Shown here: piece after piece, positions 57,737-64,000 of the stretch
Numbering within the stretch: the first letter of the stretch is position 1
How the letters are laid out: each line of letters opens with the position of its first letter
Assembly (NCBI GenBank): GCA_050305515.1
Contig: JBNLFL010000024.1
Location: forward strand, 62,001-126,000
Direction: 5' to 3'
DNA: 64,000 nucleotides
Source: JAFGUB01 sp050305515
GTDB lineage: Bacteria > Campylobacterota > Campylobacteria > Campylobacterales > Sulfurimonadaceae
Notes under the pieces: model-generated
What the model saw: only the letters and a program-made list of their open reading frames with translations
Database searches by the model: none
Told to the model about the DNA's origin: nothing
Program-made: the position numbers and the translations under genes

Positions 57737-59242
57737 ATGAAAGAGATTCTCTGCGCCACTTTTGAAAGCCTTGAAGCCCGCGTCGTGACGGTGGAAGCCA
57801 CCCTGACCAAGGGCCTTCCCAGTTTTAACATTGTGGGAATGGCATCCCAGTCCATCAGCGAAAGCAAGGAGCGTGTCAAATCCGCCCTGCTGATGAACGG
57901 TTTCAATTTTCCTCCCAAACGTATCACCATCAACCTCTCCCCATCCGATCTGCGAAAAGAGGGGAGCCACTTCGATCTGGGCATCGCCCTGCTGATTGCG
58001 TTGTGGGACAAACCCGTTGATCTTGAGGGGCACTTCATCTTTGGCGAACTGGGGCTTGATGGCAGTATCAAAGAGACCGTACTGCTCTTTGCCCTGATCC
58101 TCTCTCTGGCTAATAAAGGCGTCATGCATACGGCGATTGTACCGACACAGAGCCTTGAAAAACTGGGCAACATTCCGGGAGTCACCTTTATCGGTGTCGC
58201 TCATCTGAGTGAAGCGATTGCCCTGCTTCAGGGAGAGGCTTCGGGCACCACTCCTGCGCAGCGCACACTCGAAGCCCCTGCGCTGCATCTGAATGGGCAC
58301 GCCTATTTCTATGAGACGCATTATCCCCTTGATTTTGCAGAAGTACGTGGTCAGGAGCTTGCCAAGCGCGCGGCACTGATTGCGGCTGCGGGCATGCACA
58401 ATCTGCTCCTTGAAGGGGCTCCGGGTTCAGGAAAATCGATGATTGCCAAGCGCCTGCGCTACATCCTCCCACCGCTTCGGCGCGAAGAGATTCTTGAAGT
58501 TGCCAAACTCGAAAGCTTTGAAGGCAAGGAGCCTGCATTCACGGCGAAACGGCCGTTTCGATCCCCACATCATACCGCAACGGCATCAAGCATCTTCGGC
58601 GGAGGATCGGGAAATGCCAAAATCGGCGAAGTCGGCCTCTCCCATCTGGGCATGCTTTTTTTCGACGAACTACCCCACTTCTCGAAAAACGTACTCGAAG
58701 CGCTGAGAGAACCGCTTGAAGACCGCCGTATCCGCATCTCGCGTGTCAATTCAAAAATCGAATACGCAACCGACTTTATTTTTGTCGGAGCGATGAATCC
58801 CTGCCCCTGCGGTCATCTGCTCAGCCGAACCCGAAGCTGCCGCTGCAGTGACCTTGAGATTGCACGCTATCGGAACCGTCTTTCAGACCCCTTTATGGAC
58901 CGTATTGATCTCTACGTCAGTATGCAGGACGTCATGCCCGAAGATAGCGGCAGCTTTTCATCACAGGAGCTTCACGCCAAAGTGCTCGAAGCCTTCAGCC
59001 GCCAGATGTCACGCGGACAGCGCCATCTCAACGGCCGGCTGAATGAAGAGGAGATGGAGCGTTTTTGTCAGCTTTCAGATGAGGCCAAAGGCATTCTCGA
59101 TCAGGCGATAGCCCGCTATGGGCTCTCGTTTCGTGCCGTAGGAAAAATTCGCAAACTTTCCCGCACCATCGCAGATATCGCAAGAAGCGATACCATAGAG
59201 AAAACCCATCTTCTCGAGGCTCTTGGGTTCCGACGCCGCTAA
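57737..59242 (+). CDS. comM: ComM/YifB-family Mg-chelatase-like ATPase
   Basis: 501 residues. An N-terminal ChlI-like domain (TFESLEARVVTVEATLTKGLPSFNIVGM) is followed by the AAA+ domain with GAPGSGKSMIAKRL, the conserved RPFRSPHHTATASSIFGGG, FFDELPHFSKNVLEALREPLEDR, FVGAMNPCPCG and a C-terminal RAVGKIRKLSRTIADIARS. ComM is a hexameric branch-migration helicase used in natural transformation. It is probably co-transcribed with the permease (15 bp gap). Its presence suggests DNA uptake competence. Confidence 0.94.
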   Translation: MKEILCATFESLEARVVTVEATLTKGLPSFNIVGMASQSISESKERVKSALLMNGFNFPPKRITINLSPSDLRKEGSHFDLGIALLIALWDKPVDLEGHFIFGELGLDGSIKETVLLFALILSLANKGVMHTAIVPTQSLEKLGNIPGVTFIGVAHLSEAIALLQGEASGTTPAQRTLEAPALHLNGHAYFYETHYPLDFAEVRGQELAKRAALIAAAGMHNLLLEGAPGSGKSMIAKRLRYILPPLRREEILEVAKLESFEGKEPAFTAKRPFRSPHHTATASSIFGGGSGNAKIGEVGLSHLGMLFFDELPHFSKNVLEALREPLEDRRIRISRVNSKIEYATDFIFVGAMNPCPCGHLLSRTRSCRCSDLEIARYRNRLSDPFMDRIDLYVSMQDVMPEDSGSFSSQELHAKVLEAFSRQMSRGQRHLNGRLNEEEMERFCQLSDEAKGILDQAIARYGLSFRAVGKIRKLSRTIADIARSDTIEKTHLLEALGFRRR

Positions 59243-59251
59243 AGGCTTTGT

Positions 59252-60019
59252 CTAAAATGCGATGCGGTCTCCGTCGTGCAACCGTCTTCCGCCGTTACGC
59301 AAAATATTGTATCGCTCCAGCTCCGCATCAATCTGCGTTTCATGGCCGGGTTTTTGGTGGTAGGTATAGACTGTGAGATCTTCCCGCTGCAACGCTTCAA
59401 ACATCTCATGTACCAGCAAAGGCGTCAGATGCATGCTCACCTCGGCCAGCCATGCTTCATCCGAGGTGAATGAGACGTCAATCAGCAGCGTTTTGATGCG
59501 CCGGTCGCTATTTAACCGCTCTATCAGTGCAGGATTGATGTAAGTATCTCCGCTGATAAGCAGATGCTCTCCGCCATGTCCAATCTGAAAACCGCAGGTT
59601 GGCACAAGATGTTCTGCTTTGACCGGCATGATCTCATAATCGTCTATCATAATCGTCTCCCCACAGTTTATGGGCACTAAAACAACCACAGGGTTCCCGT
59701 CAGGCAGCGTAATACATGTAAAATCGGGCCAGATCTCTCCGTTAAAAAGATATCTGGTAAGTGCATCAAGCGTTGCGGGAAGTGCATAGATGCACAAGGG
59801 AGCACGACGTGCTTCTATGTAGCTCGTCATCATGAAAGGCAGGTCTGCGATATGGTCAAAATGGGAATGGGTCAAAAAAAGATGTTCAATCTGTGATGCT
59901 GCAATACCCAGAGGCATCAGCAGATTGCCCGCATCAACAGCAATGGAAGGCGCAACGAGAAACGAGGTGCTGCGTCCCTTCTGTGAGACGCTTCCCTGAG
60001 AGCCAAGAACGTGAATCAT
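59252..60019 (-). CDS. Metallo-beta-lactamase-fold 3',5'-cyclic-nucleotide phosphodiesterase-like protein
   Basis: 255 residues. The HxHxDH motif is THSHFDHIAD. Other family features are MIHVLGSQGS, SISGDTY-like LLISGDTYINP, SMHLTP and YTYHQKPGHE at the C-terminal metal site. It resembles class II/CpdP-type phosphodiesterases. The ATG at 60019 gives the normal N-terminus. The in vivo nucleotide is unknown. It is convergent with comM (9 bp between stops). Confidence 0.8.
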   Translation of the reverse strand: MIHVLGSQGSVSQKGRSTSFLVAPSIAVDAGNLLMPLGIAASQIEHLFLTHSHFDHIADLPFMMTSYIEARRAPLCIYALPATLDALTRYLFNGEIWPDFTCITLPDGNPVVVLVPINCGETIMIDDYEIMPVKAEHLVPTCGFQIGHGGEHLLISGDTYINPALIERLNSDRRIKTLLIDVSFTSDEAWLAEVSMHLTPLLVHEMFEALQREDLTVYTYHQKPGHETQIDAELERYNILRNGGRRLHDGDRIAF

Positions 60020-60054
60020 TCGAGATTGTATCACGTCTTTGGCAAAAAGCGGTG

Positions 60055-61092
60055 TTAAAACGTGCTAACGACCCACTTGGTAATGAAGTAACCGCCGATG
60101 ACGAGCCATGCGAACATAACGCCTGCCGCGTAGATAGGTGCCAGACCGAGACCTTTAAACTTAGCGAATCGCGTTCCCATACCCAGAGCCGTCATAGCCA
60201 TGGTCAGCAAAAAGGTGTCAATCTCATTGATAACACCGACAATCGCTTCGGGGACGAGATGCAGTGAGTTGAAACCCGCCATACCCACAAAATAGACGGC
60301 GAACCAGGGAATGACCAACTTGATGGGGCCGGTTTCGCCACCGCTGCGACGCGCGGAAAAAGAGAGATAGACCCCCAGAAGAATCAGCATCGGGGCAATC
60401 AGAATGACACGGGTCATTTTGACAATCACGGCAGCATCGCTGGCTTCCGTGCCGAATGCACCTCCGACAGCCACGACCTGAGCAACCTCATGGATGGTAC
60501 CTCCGACATAGATGCCGAATTCACGGGCACTCATATCAAAAACGCCGGCCGTATAAAGCGCCGGATACAAAAACATTGCAATCGTGCCGAAAAGCACAAC
60601 CATCGAAACCGCAATGGCCGCTTTATGCTCTTCGGCTTTAAGTACCGGTTCCGTCGCCAGTACCGCGGCGGCACCGCACACCGAAGCACCCGAAGCGTTG
60701 AGCATGGCCGTGTCGCGATCGAGCTTGAACAGCTTCTGCCCCACCCAGGTTCCAATGACAAAGGTAGTCGAGAGCATAATAAGCGATACCATGAAGCCGT
60801 CAATACCGACTTCCGCTATCTGCTGAAACGTGATACGAAATCCGTAAAACACAATGGCAAAACGTAAAATTTTCTTACCCGAAAAAGTAATGCCGCTCTC
60901 CCATGCTGCGGGAAAGCGGTTATGCAGGGTGTTGGCATAGAAAATACCGATCACAATCCCCACAACCAGAGGTGAAATTCCCAGTGATGCCACCGGGGCG
61001 AGCGCTGCAATATAGGTTGCAGCGGCGGCGATAATTGCTACAAAGACAATGCCGCTTATAGTGTCTTTGCGTTTTTCTTTTGAAAATGGCAT
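60055..61092 (-). CDS. YeiH-family putative anion (sulfate/sulfite) exporter
   Basis: 345-residue membrane protein with about ten helices. YeiH/UPF0324 features: GISPLVVGIVIGIFYANTL, the GVITFSGKKILRFAIVFYGFRIT region, NASGASVCGAAAVLATEPV, EVAQVVAVGG and KFKGLGLAPIYAAG. It is thought to move small anions such as sulfonates or sulfite. A Campylobacterota sulfur oxidiser would have use for it. Confidence 0.88.
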   Translation of the reverse strand: MPFSKEKRKDTISGIVFVAIIAAAATYIAALAPVASLGISPLVVGIVIGIFYANTLHNRFPAAWESGITFSGKKILRFAIVFYGFRITFQQIAEVGIDGFMVSLIMLSTTFVIGTWVGQKLFKLDRDTAMLNASGASVCGAAAVLATEPVLKAEEHKAAIAVSMVVLFGTIAMFLYPALYTAGVFDMSAREFGIYVGGTIHEVAQVVAVGGAFGTEASDAAVIVKMTRVILIAPMLILLGVYLSFSARRSGGETGPIKLVIPWFAVYFVGMAGFNSLHLVPEAIVGVINEIDTFLLTMAMTALGMGTRFAKFKGLGLAPIYAAGVMFAWLVIGGYFITKWVVSTF

Positions 61093-61130
61093 GGTGTTCC
61101 TTAAAAATGTAAAAGCGTCATTATAGCGTT

Positions 61131-64000
61131 TTACTGCATCGGAACAATTTCCATGGCGGCATTGATGAAGCCCTCGTTATCGGCTTCTGCCAGAATATTT
61201 CCGCCCAAAGTCACTCTAGAGCTATCGATCTTCTGATTTTGCATTAGGTACTCCTTAACCGCAACAGCACGGCTCCGGGCAAGAAACTCGAGTTCTGCGA
61301 CCGCGACCTCCTGCCGAACAATCACCCCCTCAATGAGTGCATCTTGAAGTGCCTTCTCATAGGCTTTATTCTCTTCATACTCCTGATGGAGATGGTCAGA
61401 GAGCGCTTTATACGCCACTTCGCCATTAAATTCGACATAGAGTTTCTCCAGGAACTCAGGATCCTGCATCGCCTCTCCGCCTTTATCTCCGCTGCGTTCG
61501 AGCACCAGCGCTTCGAGTTTTGCGATCTGAAGCGCACGGGTATCGGTCGCAGCATCATAGGCACCGCTGATCTGAAGTGCCAGTTTCGGCCGTTTCTCCA
61601 AAGCTTTTGCAAGCAGGTCAAGTTTCTCGCGCTCCGGCGGCAGCAGCTCAAACCGACCCGCCTCATAAGCGATGGTTTTGAGAGAGTCGCCGTCAATGCC
61701 CAACATTGAACCCAGAAAACTAAACGGAGCGCTGACGACTTTGAGAATGAGGTTTTTCAAAGTGTTCATCACCAGCGCGCCGTACTTGAAGTCGGGATTA
61801 TTCATATCGCCTGCCACAGGCATATCAATGTCGATGACACCATCCGCATCTTCAAGCAGCGCGACGGCAAGCCCGAGAGGCAGACTCGATTCACCTTCAA
61901 CCGCTTCTCCGAGTTTGATCTTTTTAATAACGATGCTGTTATCGCCCTGAATCCGGGAATCAACAATTTTGTATTTGAGATCCAGAAACAGCTTGCCTTC
62001 ATCAATCTTGCGACCCGCGAAATTGGCAGAGTAAGGGCTCATGTCCGGCAACGCAATATTTCGAAACGTCACACCGATATCCGTAAAGCTGCCGGGATCT
62101 CCCGCACGAAGCGATCCGTCCACTTTCATCGCACCGTAGGCATCGATGTCACCGTTGAAATTGAGGTAGCTCGTCACATCACGCTGTGTTGAGATACCGT
62201 ATACGCTCCCGTTGACATTATGGACATGCGTTTTAAACTTCAGCGGCAGGGAGTCGTCACGGAAATCGGTCACCCCCTCTTTGAAATCGAGCTTGACAAT
62301 CGTCACCGGAAATGCGGAAGCACTGCTTGCATTGGAATCATTCCCTCCAGATGGTAACGGTGTACTTTTTTTCTGAAGTCTTGAAAGATTCAGGCTCTTG
62401 TTTGCATCAATGTGAATGTCGGTGTAGAGGGCATGAATACCCAGAGATTCTATCAGCAGTGCATCGGGAGCCAGCTGTAGCGTAAACGGTGCCGCCTCAA
62501 CCTTATCGAATCCCATGAGCAGGGCATCATTGAGAGACTCATTGACCAGAACGTCACGTACTGCAAGATTGCCCTTGAGTGTCATTTCAGGCTGTTTCTG
62601 TCCCGGAGCATAATGCATTTTTGCCTGCATGTCGACACTACCGCGCCCCAGATAGAGATTGAGAGTTTCAGCCAGATACGGATTGGCTTCGGGAAGCTGA
62701 AGCGATACGATTGAGACATTTGAATCGACCTGAAGCGGTTCGCGCTGCATCGTTGCGGCAAACGCAAATGCCGATTTTCGGTTCAGATGCAGCGATGCAT
62801 CAATTCCGAACGGATGCCCGGCATCACTGCGAAAATCCCTTATGGCTATCTCTAGCGGATCGATCTGCAACCGCGCCGGTGTGGCAATCGAAGCATCGCG
62901 CCATAAGAGAGAGCCTTGTTTCAGATCTATTGCGTTAACACGAAAATTCCAGAGCGGCGGCGTGGCATCATCTGTGGCTGCGTGTGGCTGAGCCCCAACT
63001 TTTGGCTGAATCAGACGATTCCAGTCAATACGCCCCTCTTTGCCTTTTGCTGCATGGAGTTGCGGATGCTCCAGCACGACATGTTCGATATACGCTTCTT
63101 TTTTACCGCTATCGAGTGTCACTCCGTCAATCGTAAATGCTTTAAATCCCGCCATCGGCTTCGCTTCTTTTGCACTGCGCAGATCAAAATTTTCAAGCGT
63201 CAATGCCGCCTGAGAGAGCATCAGGGAGATCTGCGTGCTATTCTGCTCGACCCGGTACGGCAGAATCCAGGAAGCTTTTGCGTCTTTCAAAGCGACATCG
63301 AAACGATCAAGTGCACTTTTTGCAGCTTTATCGATGTAGGGGTTAAACCATGTCAGATCCAGATCATGGCACGCCAGCATTCCGGAGCCTTTAAGCAGTG
63401 AGTGTTCAAGTGTGCCCTGACTCTTACATGTAAAGGTCTCATTGAAGCGCGATGCCATTGTGTAGGAAAGCGGATATCCGCCAAGAGAGTGAATATTTTC
63501 TGCGCTCAGGTTAAAATCATTAAGCTGAAAATGCTGTACCGGCATCATCGCTTCATCATCAATGCCAATATGAAGCCCCGTCAGTGCAAACGTATCCAGT
63601 GTCACATCCCAGGAGGGAGTGTTTTCCGTCGTTTCATTATTCTCCGGAACGGTTTTTCCGCTCACGGGCTGCGCAAGGTAGTGCTGCCAGTCCAGCGTTC
63701 CCTCAGAGAGCCTTCGGGCATGCAGCATCACGTCGTTGATTTCCAACCGCTCAAAATGTCCCTGCTGCAAAAACGGCGTCATGGTGCCATCGCTCAGCCG
63801 CATGCTTCCCAGGCGCAAAATATCTTCATAGCGCGTCTGAGGCTTGATACGAAGCCGTTCCAGCTGTATGGACATGGAAGAGAACTGCGTCTTTTCCATG
63901 GCATTCGCATCAAAATGAAAATGGCTTCCCGCATACAGTGCCCCGTCAGCAATTTCAATACCGATCATCTCGCGCAGATAGCGCCATCCGGTAAAAAGAC
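61131..64000 (-). CDS. DUF748/AsmA-like envelope protein, N-terminus beyond right edge
   Basis: At least 955 codons; the reading frame stays open through base 64000, so the methionine at 63968 is probably internal (upstream codons read FTGWRYLRE). It has repeated AsmA/DUF748 beta segments (VKLDFKEGVTDFRDDSLPLKF, GDPGSFTDIGVTFRNIALPDMSPYSANFAGR, KIVDSRIQGDNSIVIKKI) and a helical C-terminal module with an OmpA-like feel (LLAKALEKRPKLALQISGAYDAATD). AsmA-like proteins bridge inner and outer membrane and carry phospholipid. TTACATGTAA (63424-63433) encodes FTCK. Confidence 0.85.
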   Translation of the reverse strand, partial: LFTGWRYLREMIGIEIADGALYAGSHFHFDANAMEKTQFSSMSIQLERLRIKPQTRYEDILRLGSMRLSDGTMTPFLQQGHFERLEINDVMLHARRLSEGTLDWQHYLAQPVSGKTVPENNETTENTPSWDVTLDTFALTGLHIGIDDEAMMPVQHFQLNDFNLSAENIHSLGGYPLSYTMASRFNETFTCKSQGTLEHSLLKGSGMLACHDLDLTWFNPYIDKAAKSALDRFDVALKDAKASWILPYRVEQNSTQISLMLSQAALTLENFDLRSAKEAKPMAGFKAFTIDGVTLDSGKKEAYIEHVVLEHPQLHAAKGKEGRIDWNRLIQPKVGAQPHAATDDATPPLWNFRVNAIDLKQGSLLWRDASIATPARLQIDPLEIAIRDFRSDAGHPFGIDASLHLNRKSAFAFAATMQREPLQVDSNVSIVSLQLPEANPYLAETLNLYLGRGSVDMQAKMHYAPGQKQPEMTLKGNLAVRDVLVNESLNDALLMGFDKVEAAPFTLQLAPDALLIESLGIHALYTDIHIDANKSLNLSRLQKKSTPLPSGGNDSNASSASAFPVTIVKLDFKEGVTDFRDDSLPLKFKTHVHNVNGSVYGISTQRDVTSYLNFNGDIDAYGAMKVDGSLRAGDPGSFTDIGVTFRNIALPDMSPYSANFAGRKIDEGKLFLDLKYKIVDSRIQGDNSIVIKKIKLGEAVEGESSLPLGLAVALLEDADGVIDIDMPVAGDMNNPDFKYGALVMNTLKNLILKVVSAPFSFLGSMLGIDGDSLKTIAYEAGRFELLPPEREKLDLLAKALEKRPKLALQISGAYDAATDTRALQIAKLEALVLERSGDKGGEAMQDPEFLEKLYVEFNGEVAYKALSDHLHQEYEENKAYEKALQDALIEGVIVRQEVAVAELEFLARSRAVAVKEYLMQNQKIDSSRVTLGGNILAEADNEGFINAAMEIVPMQ

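Larger units (their letters stand above)
971..63433. repeat. Highly iterated palindrome TTACATGTAA (21 exact copies)
   Basis: Exact copies start at 971, 2794, 7082, 7106, 8373, 13195, 16652, 19700, 20723, 24951, 35254, 35340, 38299, 39586, 45786, 48568, 48789, 51915, 55545, 56717 and 63424. Eleven are intergenic and ten lie in genes, where they are read in several frames (LHVN, LTCN, FTCK). About twelve more sites keep the eight-base core TACATGTA (for example 7433, 16811, 22108, 30580, 34113, 49769, 59712). By base composition I estimate about 0.1 exact copies expected. Confidence 0.95.

Noticed and set aside
1..64000. tRNA, rRNA, origin of replication, prophage or integrase
   Set aside because: None could be recognised by eye in the intergenic regions; all gaps over 300 bp were inspected.

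Overview
The window reads as a chromosomal segment of a free-living, nitrogen-fixing member of the Campylobacterota (Epsilonproteobacteria), probably a Sulfurimonadaceae-type or Wolinella-like organism. This is inferred from protein character (nif genes, clpP-clpX next to each other, ComM, YeiH, an NFACT protein, many chemosensory and two-component proteins) and a balanced base composition. It is not a database match. No rRNA, tRNA, CRISPR array or intact transposase is visible.

Layout. 1-4.0 kb (leftward): a truncated-KdpD sensor, KdpE and a TrkH/KtrB potassium transporter, then nifS with a coupled 70-residue protein. 4.2-6.4 kb: an AT-richer accessory patch with two toxin-antitoxin pairs (HigBA, BrnTA), a duplicated 50-bp element and a GIY-YIG-like protein. 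6.4-13.2 kb: membrane-anchored Hsp20, Bcr/CflA transporter, clpX-clpP-SIR2-like operon, CoA-disulfide-reductase-like flavoprotein. 13.3-20.2 kb: a large secreted FnIII/MopE protein, an atypical response regulator, a GNAT, a secreted pair, and a DUF3592 gene apparently broken by a structured repeat. 20.7-26.5 kb: nif accessory cluster (Tpx-like and NifX-like leftward; nifB, nifV, GNAT, FeoA-domain, CCE_0567-like and VOC rightward). 26.6-28.3 kb: AAA ATPase + DUF4276 pair resembling PARIS-type defence. 28.3-35.2 kb: nitroreductase, a divergent two-component pair, and two tandem FG-GAP proteins. 35.4-39.6 kb: a small Cys protein, an LRR-GNAT fusion, cytochrome c, hemerythrin, YgbA-like, FmdE-like and a Crp/Fnr regulator. 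39.7-44.2 kb: nifH, an unrecognised 120-residue gene, nifD, nifK. 44.3-64 kb: NFACT, chemoreceptor, TonB receptor, a CBS-PAS-GGDEF-EAL protein, a BtuFDC/Fep-type ABC importer, ComM, a metallo-beta-lactamase phosphodiesterase, YeiH, and a DUF748 protein running off the right edge.

Three things stand out. (1) The palindrome TTACATGTAA occurs exactly 21 times, against roughly 0.1 expected by composition; the copies are spread through old backbone and missing from the accessory islands and the nifHDK operon. (2) Beside nifHDK lies a compact, apparently NO/anaerobiosis-responsive module. Two operons each carry an FNR-type box exactly 41.5 bp upstream of the predicted transcription start, and one of these boxes also overlaps the ribosome-binding site of the Crp/Fnr regulator. 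(3) A small uncharacterised protein is encoded between nifH and nifD, with the same optimised codon use and strong ribosome-binding sites as the nitrogenase genes.
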